Below are positions 1 to 8,701 of a stretch of DNA of 64,000 nt, one piece after another; position 1 is the stretch's first letter; the number at the start of each line of letters is the position of its first letter. The notes under the pieces were generated by a model. That model saw only the letters and a list, made by a program, of their open reading frames with translations. It did no database searches and was not told where the DNA came from. Source of the stretch: Streptomyces fungicidicus (GTDB lineage: Bacteria > Actinomycetota > Actinomycetes > Streptomycetales > Streptomycetaceae); contig NZ_CP023407.1 of NCBI RefSeq assembly GCF_003665435.1, forward strand, positions 4,258,501-4,322,500. Reading direction: 5' to 3'. Made by a program: the position numbers and the translations under genes.

Positions 1-2
1 AG

Positions 3-419
3 GGCGAGGAGGGCGACGAGGGACGCTCCCTGGTCGAGGTCGTGCAGACCCCCGCGCAGCGGGAGATCCTCGGCCGGCTCACCGCCGTGATGTCGCTGCT
101 GGAGGGGCACGCCGACTTCGTCATGGACGGCGTCGGCCCCGCGGTCGTGCCGAGCGTCTCCGAGATCCGCGAGAAGTTCCAGCAGCGCCGCGCCAAGGGC
201 GCCTCCCGCCTGGACATGGCCCTGCGCAAGCTGCTCGGCCTGGACGCCAAGCTCCGCCAGTACCGCGACGGCGAACGTTTCGTGCGGGCCGTCGTCGAGG
301 AGGTCGGCATGGACGGCTTCAACCGCGTCTGGACCTCGCCCAACACCCTCCCCACCAAGGCCGAGATCGCCAAACCTGCGGACTGGATCACACGGGTGCA
401 CCGCAAACCGGAAGCCTGA
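3..419 (+). CDS. Zinc-dependent metalloprotease-like protein (DUF2342/zincin_2), 3' end only
   Basis: The gene enters from the left edge; the reading frame is open from base 3, so the GTG at 42 is internal rather than a start. What remains is the C-terminal part of a protein resembling the DUF2342 (zincin_2, 'coenzyme F420 biosynthesis-associated') family of actinobacteria: it ends with a helical region and the segment FNRVWTSPNTLPTKAEIAKP, which I recognise as typical of that family. The catalytic HExxH zinc site would lie upstream, outside the window, so activity cannot be judged. In actinobacteria this gene commonly sits just before tilS and hpt, as here. The family's substrate is not known to me. 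Confidence 0.75.
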   Translation, partial: GEEGDEGRSLVEVVQTPAQREILGRLTAVMSLLEGHADFVMDGVGPAVVPSVSEIREKFQQRRAKGASRLDMALRKLLGLDAKLRQYRDGERFVRAVVEEVGMDGFNRVWTSPNTLPTKAEIAKPADWITRVHRKPEA

Positions 420-610
420 GCCCCGCGCCCCGTCATGCGCCGCGCACGGCCGACGGCAGACGGACGCCCCTCCAATCACCCGTCCGAGGGACCGTGAGTC
501 CGGAGTAGGCGTGCAATGCTCGGGGAACGGCCCGGTTCTGTCACCATCTACACACTCTGAGTGACCGATCTCGGGCTCACCCCCCGAAAACTTCATGAAG
601 GGAACCGGAC

Positions 611-1636
611 ATGGGTCCCCATCCTGCGGTCGCGGCGATACGCCTGGCGGTCCGCCGCGTCCTGACCGACATCCGCGACGGCCAAGGCCGGACACCGGGC
701 CGCCCCCCGCACGAGCAGCCCCCCTCGCCGCTCGTGCTCGTGGCGTGTTCCGGCGGCGCCGACTCCATGGCGCTCGCCTCCGCCCTCGCCTTCGAAGCCC
801 CCCGCCTCGGCGTCCGCGCCGGCGGCGTCACCGTCGACCACGGCCTCCAGGCCGGCTCCGACCTGCGCGCCGCCGAGGTCGTCCTGCGCCTGACCGAACT
901 CGGCCTCGAACCCGCCGAGTCCGTCGCCGTCACCGTCGGCCGCGACGGCGGCCCCGAGGCCGCCGCCCGGGACGCCCGCTACGCCGCCCTGGACGCCGTC
1001 GCCGAGCGGCACGGCGCCTGCGCCGTCCTGCTCGGCCACACCCGCGACGACCAGGCCGAGACCGTCCTCCTCGGCCTCGCCCGCGGCTCCGGCATCCGCT
1101 CCCTGTCCGGAATGGCCGCGGTCTCGGGGGCCGACGGCCGTTACCGGCGCCCCTTCCTCCAGGTCGACCGGCAGACGGCCCGCAAGGCCTGCATGGCCCA
1201 GTCCCTGCCCGTCTGGGACGACCCGCACAACACGGACCCCGCCTACACCCGCTCCCGGCTCCGCCACGAGGGCCTGCCCGCCCTGGAGAAGGCCCTCGGC
1301 AAGGGCGTCGTCGAGGCCCTCGCCCGTACGGCCCAGCTCTCCCGTGACGATGCCGACGCCCTCGACGCGTGGGCCGGCCGGGCCGAGGCCGGCGTCCGCG
1401 ACGCCGACGGCCGCCTGGAGTGCGCCAAGCTGTACGAACTGCCGCCCGCCGTGCGCCGCCGAGTGCTGCGCCGCGCCGCCATCGAGGCCGGCGCGCCGGC
1501 CGGTTCGCTGTTCGCCCGCCACATCGAGGAGGTGGACCGGCTGATCACCGGCTGGCGCGGCCAGGGGGCCATCAATCTCCCCGGCCGGGTCGTCGCCCGC
1601 CGGCAGGGTGGCAGACTGGTGATTCGGCAGGGCTGA
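611..1636 (+). CDS. tilS: tRNA(Ile)-lysidine synthase TilS
   Basis: 341 residues. TilS uses ATP to attach lysine to cytidine 34 of the CAU-anticodon tRNA-Ile, switching decoding from AUG to AUA; it is essential in most bacteria. The PP-loop ATP-pyrophosphatase signature SGGADS is at residues 47-52 and VDHGLQ at 75-80; LLGHTRDDQAET follows, as in the family. The C-terminal half (about 230-341) is the shorter actinobacterial version of the substrate-binding region. I chose the ATG at 611 because a purine-rich GAAGGGA lies about 8 bases upstream; the ATG at 595 is in another frame. The gene is followed 68 bases later by hpt on the same strand, the usual tilS-hpt-ftsH order. Confidence 0.95.
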   Translation: MGPHPAVAAIRLAVRRVLTDIRDGQGRTPGRPPHEQPPSPLVLVACSGGADSMALASALAFEAPRLGVRAGGVTVDHGLQAGSDLRAAEVVLRLTELGLEPAESVAVTVGRDGGPEAAARDARYAALDAVAERHGACAVLLGHTRDDQAETVLLGLARGSGIRSLSGMAAVSGADGRYRRPFLQVDRQTARKACMAQSLPVWDDPHNTDPAYTRSRLRHEGLPALEKALGKGVVEALARTAQLSRDDADALDAWAGRAEAGVRDADGRLECAKLYELPPAVRRRVLRRAAIEAGAPAGSLFARHIEEVDRLITGWRGQGAINLPGRVVARRQGGRLVIRQG

Positions 1637-1704
1637 ATCCGGACCCCACCGACCCGTACGAGTCGCGGGGCGGACCGGACCGGCCGGTGGGACGACCGAA
1701 AGTG

Positions 1705-2265
1705 ATGCGGGTGGACGCGAACGACATGGGTGCCGACCTCGAGAAGGTGCTCATCACCAAGGAAGAGATCGACGCCAAGCTGGTGGAGCTGGCAGCGAAG
1801 ATCGACGCGGAGTACGCGGGCAAGGACCTGCTGATCGTCGGCGTGCTCAAGGGCGCGGTGATGGTGATGGCGGACCTCGCCCGGGCGCTGTCCACCCCCG
1901 TCACGATGGACTGGATGGCCGTGTCCTCGTACGGGGCGGGCACGCAGTCCTCCGGTGTGGTGCGGATCCTCAAGGACCTCGACACCGACATCAAGGGCCG
2001 GCACGTCCTCATCGTCGAGGACATCATCGACTCCGGACTGACACTCTCCTGGCTGATCTCCAACCTCGGCTCGCGCGAGCCCGCCTCCCTCAAGGTGTGC
2101 ACGCTGCTGCGCAAGCCCGAGGCCGCCAAGGTCGCCATCGACGTGGAATGGGTCGGTTTCGACATTCCCAACGAGTTCGTCGTCGGCTACGGCCTGGACT
2201 ACGCCGAGAAGTACCGCAACCTCCCGTTCGTCGGTACGCTCGCGCCCCACGTCTACGGCGGCTGA
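1705..2265 (+). CDS. hpt: Hypoxanthine phosphoribosyltransferase
   Basis: 186 residues from the ATG at 1705, a normal length. The enzyme salvages hypoxanthine and guanine to IMP and GMP using PRPP in the cytosol. The PRPP-binding motif VEDIIDSGLT is at residues 104-113, and the early segment LLIVGVLKGAVMVMADLAR matches the PPi-binding loop region. The C-terminal part, VGFDIPNEFVVGYGLDYAEKYRNLPFVGTL (split across about 148-180), is characteristic of the family. Starts are ambiguous: GTG 1702, ATG 1705, GTG 1711 and ATG 1726 are all in frame; 1705 agrees with the N-terminus I recall for Streptomyces homologues (MRVDANDMGADLEKV). Neighbours are tilS upstream and ftsH downstream. Confidence 0.95.
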   Translation: MRVDANDMGADLEKVLITKEEIDAKLVELAAKIDAEYAGKDLLIVGVLKGAVMVMADLARALSTPVTMDWMAVSSYGAGTQSSGVVRILKDLDTDIKGRHVLIVEDIIDSGLTLSWLISNLGSREPASLKVCTLLRKPEAAKVAIDVEWVGFDIPNEFVVGYGLDYAEKYRNLPFVGTLAPHVYGG

Positions 2266-2452
2266 GCCCCGGCGCCCGGCCCGCCGTACGTGATCGGGAA
2301 CCCCGGCGGGCTCCGCGGCGTTGGAGCATGCGTGGACGCGATTGCCGGCCGTCCTCCGCAGCGTCGGGGGACGAAGCTGGGGTACCGTCCGAAGAACAGC
2401 CTTTATCAAACTCACTATGGCAGGAGGGACGGGGCGGCACCGCTCCGTATGG

Positions 2453-4492
2453 ATGGACGTGAAGCGATACTTCCGTGGGCCGGTCATGTGGATCGTGCTG
2501 GCCGTCCTTGCCGTGGTCGTGTTGATGCAGGTCGTCGGCTCGTCCGGCGGCTACAAGACGGTGGACACCGGCCAGGTCGTCCAGGCGATCAATGAGAACA
2601 AGGTCGACTCGGCCAAGCTGACCACCGGCGACGAACAGACCATCAAGGTCGAACTCAAGGACGGCCAGAAGGTCGAGGGCAGCTCGAAGATCCAGGCGAG
2701 CTACATCGGCGATCAGGGCGTCACGATTGCCAGCACGCTGCAGGACAAGTTCCAGAACAAGCAGATCCCCGACGGCTACACGGTGTCGCCGTCGAAGCAG
2801 AACCCGTTCGTGAGCATCCTGCTGTCGCTGCTGCCGTTCGTCCTCATCGTGGTCGTCTTCCTGTTCCTGATGAACCAGATGCAGGGCGGCGGCTCCCGGG
2901 TCATGAACTTCGGGAAGTCCAAGGCGAAGCTCATCACCAAGGACACCCCGAAGACGACGTTCGCCGACGTCGCCGGTTCCGACGAGGCGGTGGAGGAGCT
3001 CCACGAGATCAAGGAGTTCCTGCAGGAGCCGGCGAAGTTCCAGGCCGTCGGGGCGAAGATCCCCAAGGGCGTCCTGCTCTACGGCCCGCCCGGTACCGGC
3101 AAGACCCTGCTCGCGCGTGCCGTGGCGGGCGAGGCCGGTGTGCCGTTCTACTCGATCTCCGGTTCCGACTTCGTCGAGATGTTCGTCGGTGTCGGCGCCT
3201 CCCGGGTCCGTGACCTGTTCGAGCAGGCCAAGGCGAACGCCCCCGCCATCGTCTTCGTCGACGAGATCGACGCGGTCGGCCGCCACCGCGGCGCCGGCCT
3301 CGGCGGTGGTCACGACGAGCGCGAGCAGACCCTGAACCAGCTCCTCGTCGAGATGGACGGCTTCGACGTCAAGGGCGGCGTGATCCTCATCGCCGCGACG
3401 AACCGGCCCGACATCCTCGACCCGGCCCTTCTGCGCCCCGGCCGCTTCGACCGCCAGATCGCGGTCGACCGCCCGGACATGCAGGGCCGGCTGGAGATCC
3501 TCAAGGTGCACCAGAAGGGCAAGCCGGTCGCCCCGGACGTCGACCTCTCGGCCGTCGCCCGCCGCACCCCCGGCATGACCGGTGCCGACCTGGCCAACGT
3601 GCTGAACGAGGCCGCGCTGCTGACCGCGCGCAGCGATCAGAAGCTGATCGACAACCACATGCTGGACGAGGCGATCGACCGTGTGGTCGCGGGCCCGCAG
3701 AAGCGGACCCGGATCATGTCGGACAAGGAGAAGAAGATCACCGCGTACCACGAGGGCGGACATGCCCTGGTCGCGGCGGCCTCACCGAACTCCGATCCGG
3801 TCCACAAGATCACCATCCTGTCCAGAGGCCGTGCCCTCGGCTACACCATGGTGCTGCCGGACGAGGACAAGTACTCCACCACGCGCAACGAGATGCTGGA
3901 CCAGCTCGCGTACATGCTGGGCGGCCGCGCGGCCGAGGAGCTCGTCTTCCACGACCCCACCACCGGTGCGGCCAACGACATCGAGAAGGCCACCGGACTG
4001 GCCCGCGCGATGGTCACCCAGTACGGCATGACCGAGCGGCTCGGCGCCATCAAGTTCGGCGGCGACAACACCGAGCCCTTCCTCGGCCGTGAGATGGCCC
4101 ACCAGCGCGACTACTCGGAAGAGGTCGCCGCGCTGGTCGACGAAGAGGTCAAGAAGCTCATCGAGACCGCGCACAACGAGGCGTGGGAGATCCTGGTCGA
4201 GAACCGCGACGTCCTCGACAACCTGGTCCTGGCCCTCCTGGAGCGGGAGACGCTGGGCAAGGAGGAGATCGCCGAGGTCTTCGCGCCGATCGTCAAGCGC
4301 CCGCCCCGGCCCGCCTGGACCGGCTCCTCGCGCCGTACGCCGTCCACCCGTCCGCCGGTCCTCTCCCCCAAGGAGCTGGCCCTGACGAACGGGGCGAACG
4401 GAGCGACGCCGGCCATCAGCACCGCCAAGAGCACCACGGCGGAGCCCGCCCCGGCGCCCGAGCGGACCCCGGAGGAACGCCCCGAGAGCTGA
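2453..4492 (+). CDS. ftsH: ATP-dependent zinc metalloprotease FtsH
   Basis: 679 residues from the ATG at 2453. This membrane-anchored AAA+ protease extracts and degrades membrane and some soluble proteins. Order: transmembrane helix at about 10-27, a short extracytoplasmic domain, second helix at about 119-141, then the AAA module with Walker A GPPGTGKT (211-218), Walker B VFVDEID (267-273) and the second region of homology AATNRPDILDPALLRPGRFD near 314-333; the zinc-protease motif HEGGH is at 433-437. The C-terminal 60 residues are Pro/Thr/Ala-rich and probably disordered. In-frame starts exist further upstream (2321, 2417); 2453 gives the conserved MDVKRYFRGP N-terminus. An AGGAGGG at 2421-2427 would better fit an untested internal start, so the start is uncertain. 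Confidence 0.95.
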   Translation: MDVKRYFRGPVMWIVLAVLAVVVLMQVVGSSGGYKTVDTGQVVQAINENKVDSAKLTTGDEQTIKVELKDGQKVEGSSKIQASYIGDQGVTIASTLQDKFQNKQIPDGYTVSPSKQNPFVSILLSLLPFVLIVVVFLFLMNQMQGGGSRVMNFGKSKAKLITKDTPKTTFADVAGSDEAVEELHEIKEFLQEPAKFQAVGAKIPKGVLLYGPPGTGKTLLARAVAGEAGVPFYSISGSDFVEMFVGVGASRVRDLFEQAKANAPAIVFVDEIDAVGRHRGAGLGGGHDEREQTLNQLLVEMDGFDVKGGVILIAATNRPDILDPALLRPGRFDRQIAVDRPDMQGRLEILKVHQKGKPVAPDVDLSAVARRTPGMTGADLANVLNEAALLTARSDQKLIDNHMLDEAIDRVVAGPQKRTRIMSDKEKKITAYHEGGHALVAAASPNSDPVHKITILSRGRALGYTMVLPDEDKYSTTRNEMLDQLAYMLGGRAAEELVFHDPTTGAANDIEKATGLARAMVTQYGMTERLGAIKFGGDNTEPFLGREMAHQRDYSEEVAALVDEEVKKLIETAHNEAWEILVENRDVLDNLVLALLERETLGKEEIAEVFAPIVKRPPRPAWTGSSRRTPSTRPPVLSPKELALTNGANGATPAISTAKSTTAEPAPAPERTPEERPES

Positions 4493-4531
4493 CCCGAGGC
4501 TCCCGGTGGCCCCACCGGGCCCGGAATGGAT

Positions 4532-4567
4532 GCCGCGCCCCCCTGGTTCTAGCCTGGGGGGCGCGGC
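4532..4567 (+). terminator. Hairpin terminator after ftsH
   Basis: A 12-bp perfect GC stem (4532-4543 pairing with 4556-4567) with a 12-base loop, followed by GTTTGTG. It starts 39 bases after the ftsH stop and precedes folE, so it probably separates ftsH and folE transcription, although the T tract is weak. Confidence 0.7.
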
Positions 4568-4635
4568 GTTTGTGTATACCCGCAGTTGAGACGCGTGCCC
4601 CTCACGCGTGAGGACACAGGAACGAGGCACCTCTG

Positions 4636-5241
4636 ATGACCGACCCCGTGACGCTGGACGGCGTGACCCCGATCGGCGAGTTCGACGAGAAGCGGGCACG
4701 GAACGCCGTACGCGAGCTGCTGATCGCGGTCGGCGAGGACCCGGACCGCGAGGGCCTGCTGGAGACCCCGGCGCGGGTGGCGCGGGCGTACCGGGAGATA
4801 TTCGCGGGGCTGTGGCAGAAGCCCGAGGACGTGCTGACGACGACGTTCGACCTCGGTCACGACGAGATGGTGCTGGTCAAGGACATCGAGGTGTACTCGA
4901 CCTGTGAGCACCACCTGGTGCCGTTCCGCGGCGTCGCGCACGTCGGGTACATCCCGGCCACCAGCGGCAAGATCACCGGCCTGTCGAAGCTGGCCCGGCT
5001 GGTGGACGTCTACGCCCGCCGCCCGCAGGTGCAGGAACGACTCACCACGCAGATCGCGGACTCCCTGATGGAGATCCTGGAGCCGCGCGGGGTGATCGTG
5101 GTGGTGGAGTGCGAGCACATGTGCATGTCGATGCGGGGGATCCGCAAGCCCGGCGCGAAGACGCTCACCTCGGCGGTGCGCGGTCAGCTGCGGGACGCGG
5201 CGACCCGCAACGAGGCGATGAGCCTGATCATGGCGCGCTGA
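4636..5241 (+). CDS. folE: GTP cyclohydrolase I FolE
   Basis: 201 residues, normal for the type IA enzyme. It converts GTP to 7,8-dihydroneopterin triphosphate, the first step of tetrahydrofolate synthesis. Zinc ligands Cys90 and His93 (in STCEHHLVPF) and Cys163 (in CEHMCMSMRG) are all present, so this is the zinc-dependent form. ATG at 4636 follows GAACGAGGCACCTCTG, a modest ribosome site. It lies downstream of ftsH, as in mycobacteria, but the remaining folate genes (folP, folB, folK) face it on the opposite strand; its stop is only seven bases from the facing DUF3180 gene. Confidence 0.97.
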   Translation: MTDPVTLDGVTPIGEFDEKRARNAVRELLIAVGEDPDREGLLETPARVARAYREIFAGLWQKPEDVLTTTFDLGHDEMVLVKDIEVYSTCEHHLVPFRGVAHVGYIPATSGKITGLSKLARLVDVYARRPQVQERLTTQIADSLMEILEPRGVIVVVECEHMCMSMRGIRKPGAKTLTSAVRGQLRDAATRNEAMSLIMAR

Positions 5242-5248
5242 CGGCCGC

Positions 5249-5737
5249 TCACGCCGCCGGGGCCGCGCCCTGGCCGTTGTTGTCGTCGTCCTCCGGGAGC
5301 TTGCAGACGCGCTCCAGGAAGATGGCCGCCGCTATGACGCCGAGGGCGGCCAGCACCGAGAAGCCGGCGTAGATGGCCTGGTCGCGGCGGGCGGGGATGT
5401 CCAGGAACTCCAGCAGGAAGACGCCCGTGCCGCCGTACATCCCGGCGACGAGGGCGGCGACCAGGGCGCTGGCCTGCCCGAACACGACCGCCCGGGCCGC
5501 CATCAGCGGGTCGACGCCCTTGGCGTCGGGCTGCCGCTCGCGCTGGGCCTTGAGACGGGCGCGGATCGAGAGCGCGGTGGCCGCGAGGACCACCGCGATC
5601 AGCGCCAGCACGATGGGCGCGGCCACCGGCACGCTCGGCAGGGAGCCCACGGAGTTCCAGAGGCGGGCGCCGGCCCAGGACAGGATCCCGGCCACGACGA
5701 AGACGCCGGCCAGCACCCTGATGCGCAGCTCTTTCAC
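5249..5737 (-). CDS. DUF3180 membrane protein
   Basis: 162 residues from the GTG at 5737 (VKELRIRVLAG). Four hydrophobic stretches (about 6-20, 33-53, 82-103, 124-145) predict an integral membrane protein; the last 20 residues are acidic and hydrophilic (PEDDDNNGQG). The family DUF3180 is restricted to actinobacteria and is regularly found beside folK, which is the case here: folK ends 59 bases upstream. No function is established; co-occurrence suggests, but does not show, a link to folate or pantothenate metabolism. A longer in-frame extension upstream overlaps folK and is not credible. Confidence 0.85.
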   Translation of the reverse strand: MKELRIRVLAGVFVVAGILSWAGARLWNSVGSLPSVPVAAPIVLALIAVVLAATALSIRARLKAQRERQPDAKGVDPLMAARAVVFGQASALVAALVAGMYGGTGVFLLEFLDIPARRDQAIYAGFSVLAALGVIAAAIFLERVCKLPEDDDNNGQGAAPAA

Positions 5738-5796
5738 GGTGTCCCTTCGCGTTCCCCGGACGGTGCCCCGGAATGTGGTCGTGTCGACCTTAACGG

Positions 5797-6408
5797 CTAC
5801 TCGGGCAGCCGGAGTTCCAGGTCCTGGCGGGGCGTGACGCCTTCGCGGGTGACCGTGCCGAGGAGATCGGCGACGGGGCCGTGGCCGGGCAGCTCCGCCT
5901 GCGGGTCCACGTCGTGCCAGGGGGCGAGCACGAAGGCGCGCTCGTGGGCGCGCGGGTGGGGGAGCGTGAGCTGCGGGTCGTCGGAGTGGAGTTCCGCGTA
6001 GGAGACGATGTCCACGTCCAGGGTGCGCGGGCCCCAGCGCTCGTCGCGGACCCGGTGGAAGGCCTCCTCGACCGCGTGCGCCCGCTCCAGCAGGGAGGAC
6101 GGCGGCAGGGTGGTCTTCAGGACCGCGACCGCGTTGAAGTACGAGGGCTGGCTGCCGGGCTCGACGCCCCACGGCTCCGTCTCGTACACCGGGGAGACCG
6201 CCTTGACCCGGATGCCCGGGGTGTCCTCCAGGGCGTCGACGGCCCCCTGGAGGGTCTCCAGGCGGTTGCCCAGGTTGGCGCCGAGGGAGACGACGGCCCG
6301 CTTCGGGTTCTGCAGGGTGGTGTCGGCGGCGTCGACCCGCTCGACCACGGAGGCGGGGACGGGCTGGACCGTCGGGTCGGTGTGGCCCTGGTGGGACGGC
6401 CTGGTCAT
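5797..6408 (-). CDS. folK: 2-amino-4-hydroxy-6-hydroxymethyldihydropteridine diphosphokinase FolK
   Basis: 203 residues from the ATG at 6408. HPPK transfers pyrophosphate from ATP to 6-hydroxymethyl-7,8-dihydropterin, giving the substrate of FolP. Family signatures are VSLGANLGNR (about 39-48), YETEPWG (about 75-81), FNAVAVLKT, and the catalytic block RWGPRTLDVDIVSYAEL followed by LPHPRAHERAFVLAPW. About 38 extra N-terminal residues (Thr/Pro/Val-rich) precede the core. The start codon overlaps the folB stop by four bases (ATGA, 6405-6408), so the two are probably translationally coupled. Confidence 0.96.
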   Translation of the reverse strand: MTRPSHQGHTDPTVQPVPASVVERVDAADTTLQNPKRAVVSLGANLGNRLETLQGAVDALEDTPGIRVKAVSPVYETEPWGVEPGSQPSYFNAVAVLKTTLPPSSLLERAHAVEEAFHRVRDERWGPRTLDVDIVSYAELHSDDPQLTLPHPRAHERAFVLAPWHDVDPQAELPGHGPVADLLGTVTREGVTPRQDLELRLPE

Positions 6409-6764
6409 ACGCGGCTCCGGGTGATGGTGACGGTCACGTCGTCGAAGGGCACGGTGATCGGCGCGTCGGGCTTGTGGACGCACACCTCGACCTCCCGCAC
6501 CATGTCGTGCTTCAGACAGACCTGGGCGATGTGCTCGGCGAGCGTCTCGATGAGATTGACGGGCTCGCCCCGCACGACGGCCACGACCTCCTCCGCGACG
6601 ATCCCGTAGTGCACGGTCTTCGTCAGGTCGTCGTCCGCCGCGGCCGGCCGGGTGTCCAGGCCGAGGACGAGGTCCACGATGAAGGTCTGGCCCTCCTCGC
6701 GCTCCTTCGGGAACACCCCGTGATGCCCACGGGCCTTCAGGCCGCGCAGCGCGACACGATCCAC
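6405..6764 (-). CDS. folB: Dihydroneopterin aldolase FolB
   Basis: 119 residues. FolB cleaves 7,8-dihydroneopterin to 6-hydroxymethyl-dihydropterin and glycolaldehyde. The family pattern is clear: VALRGLKARGHHGVFPKERE at the N-terminus, the conserved Glu in that block, VHYGIVAEEVV, NLIETLAEHIAQVCL, and a C-terminal strand with KPDAPI where the catalytic Lys is expected. I chose the GTG at 6764 because AGGAG lies eight bases before it; an in-frame GTG at 6773 would place the ribosome site too close. It overlaps folK by four bases and lies 237 bases after the NTF2-like gene. Confidence 0.95.
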   Translation of the reverse strand: MDRVALRGLKARGHHGVFPKEREEGQTFIVDLVLGLDTRPAAADDDLTKTVHYGIVAEEVVAVVRGEPVNLIETLAEHIAQVCLKHDMVREVEVCVHKPDAPITVPFDDVTVTITRSRV

Positions 6765-7001
6765 GCGAATCACTCCTGCAGTCGTCGGTCCGGCCGGTCG
6801 GTGCCTGCGGATGGCGCACCGGCCTGCCTGTGAATCTACCCGCGCGCACCGACAGGGCCGGTGGCCCGGGGGTGCGGGAACGGTCCGGCGGCCGGAGGTT
6901 TCACCGTCCGTTTCCCCGGCGGAGGCCGGGCACTGCCCGCCCCGCGGTGTTCCGTGCGGGGGCGGGCAGTGGTCCCGGGTTCCTGGGTTCCGTCTACCCG
7001 C

Positions 7002-7514
7002 TCAGGCCGGAGCGCCGCCGTCCGTCTCGTCCTCGTCGTCCTCCTCCTCGGCGAGGACGGGGGAGGCGTGGTGGGCCCAGAGCTTCCAGCCCTCCGCGGT
7101 CCGCCGGAACACGTTGGTCGCCACGACGAGCTGGCCGACCAGCGGTCCCAGCTCCTCGCCGGCCCTGGGTGCGGGGCCGCCGCTGAGGATGTTCTCCGTG
7201 CAGGTCACCAGGGCGGTGTCGCCGGTGACCGAGACATGCGTGTCGGTCAGGAAGAACTGGATGTAGTCGGTGTTCGCCATGATCAGGGCGTACGACCTGA
7301 GGACCTCGCCGCGTCCGGTGAGCACCGGCCAGCCGGGGTGCACGCAGGAGACCACACCGCTGTCCGCGGGGTCGTGGTACGTCTCGTCGATGCCGAGGTC
7401 GCCCGGGGTGAGCCAGAGCGAGGCGACCTCTTCGAAGTCGCCCCTTTCGAGTGCCTCGTAGAAGGCGGTGTTGGCGGCCTCGACCTGCTCGACATCGGTG
7501 TGGGGTGCGCTCAC
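7002..7514 (-). CDS. NTF2-like (SnoaL/ketosteroid isomerase fold) protein
   Basis: 170 residues. The sequence is typical of the NTF2-like superfamily: an N-terminal helix (VEQVEAANTAFYEALERGDFEEVASLW), a buried WP/GRGEVLRSYALIM region, and a strand-rich C-terminal half with VTCTENIL and WKLWAHHASPV. The last 18 residues are acidic (EEEDDEDETDGG). It overlaps folP by four bases (7511-7514) and lies between folP and folB in the folate block, so it is co-transcribed with folP. The reaction, if any, is unknown; many such small proteins are annotated only by fold. No signal peptide. Confidence 0.85.
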   Translation of the reverse strand: MSAPHTDVEQVEAANTAFYEALERGDFEEVASLWLTPGDLGIDETYHDPADSGVVSCVHPGWPVLTGRGEVLRSYALIMANTDYIQFFLTDTHVSVTGDTALVTCTENILSGGPAPRAGEELGPLVGQLVVATNVFRRTAEGWKLWAHHASPVLAEEEDDEDETDGGAPA

Positions 7515-8425
7515 CGGGCTCCTTCTGCGCCGTGCGCGCCGGGTACGGGGGGTGTCGGGTCGGCCGTGCGGGCCTGCTCTATCGCGCGGGTCACGCGTAC
7601 GGCGTCCGCGGTCGCGCGCACCTCGTGCACGCGGACCGCCCAGGCGCCCGCGCGGGCGGCGAGCGCGGAGACGGCGGCGGTGGCGGCGTCGCGCTCCCGC
7701 GCGGGCGGGGGCGCGCCGTCCGGGCCGGCCAGGACACGGCCGAGGAACCGCTTGCGGGAGGCGGCGACGAGCACCGGGTGGCCGAGGTCCAGGACGCGGT
7801 CGAGACGGGCGAGGAGCGCCAGGTCGTGGTCGGCGCCCTTGGAGAAGCCGAGGCCGGGGTCGACGATCACCTTGTCGGCGGCGATGCCGCCCTCGAGGAC
7901 GGCCTCCACGCGCGCCCGCAGTTCGTCGGCGACCTCCGACACCACGTCGGCGTAGACGCCCTGGATGGTGCCGCCCTCCAGGAAGCCGCGCCAGTGCATG
8001 ACGACGAAGGGGGCGCCGGCGGCGGCGACCGCGGGGATCATGGCGGGGTCGGCGAGTCCGCCGCTCACGTCGTTGACCAGGGCGGCGCCGGCCGCGAGGG
8101 ACTGTTCCGCGACGGAGGCGCGCATGGTGTCGACGGAGACGGTGACGCCCTCGGCGGCGAGGCCGCGCACCACGGGGATGACGCGCCTGAGCTCCTCGGC
8201 CTCGTCGACGCGGGTGGCGCCGGGCCGGGTGGACTCGCCGCCGACGTCGATCAGGTCGGCGCCCTGGGCGACCAGGTCGAGGCCGCGCTTGACGGCGGTC
8301 GTCGTGTCGAACCAGCGGCCGCCGTCGGAGAAGGAGTCCGGGGTGACGTTCACGACCCCCATGACCGCGCAGCGGTCCCAGTGAGGAAGGCCCGCGACCT
8401 GGCGGCGTCCGCTGTGGTTGCTCAT
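7511..8425 (-). CDS. folP: Dihydropteroate synthase FolP
   Basis: 304 residues from the ATG at 8425. It condenses p-aminobenzoate with hydroxymethyl-dihydropterin pyrophosphate and is the sulfonamide target. The signature blocks are visible: MGVVNVTPDSFSDGG (about 22-36), DLIDVGGESTRPGA (about 57-70), SVDTM, LVNDVSGG, and IVDPGLGFSKGADHDLALL. C-terminally AASRKRFLG contains the basic residues that bind the pyrophosphate. First gene of the minus-strand fol block; it overlaps the NTF2-like gene by four bases. Confidence 0.96.
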   Translation of the reverse strand: MSNHSGRRQVAGLPHWDRCAVMGVVNVTPDSFSDGGRWFDTTTAVKRGLDLVAQGADLIDVGGESTRPGATRVDEAEELRRVIPVVRGLAAEGVTVSVDTMRASVAEQSLAAGAALVNDVSGGLADPAMIPAVAAAGAPFVVMHWRGFLEGGTIQGVYADVVSEVADELRARVEAVLEGGIAADKVIVDPGLGFSKGADHDLALLARLDRVLDLGHPVLVAASRKRFLGRVLAGPDGAPPPARERDAATAAVSALAARAGAWAVRVHEVRATADAVRVTRAIEQARTADPTPPVPGAHGAEGAR

Positions 8426-8701
8426 ATCTTCAGCGTAGGCCCAGGCACTGGCCGGGGTACGCCTCGGCCCCGGCGGCGCGCGCACCGGCCGCACGCGGCC
8501 AAGCCGGTGCGCGGGAGAGCGGCGGAACGCGAAAGGCGACCCGGGCCGGAGAACGCGCCCAGGAAAAGGATCTTGGTAATTGGTCAATACGTCTATTCAC
8601 GTATGGCGCGAGTTCCCTGATGCCCTGTGAAAGCCCCGGCGTGGCTTTGTTTTTACGGGGCGGGGCACCATCATTCGCCTACGCGCGGTAAGTTTCTGGC
8701 C

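Noticed and set aside
593..1522. Long minus-strand frame opposite tilS
   Set aside because: Gly/Ala/Val-rich shadow typical of high-GC DNA; tilS on the other strand has complete motifs.
2090..3763. 557-residue minus-strand frame opposite ftsH
   Set aside because: His/Asp/Arg/Val-rich shadow with no recognisable domain.
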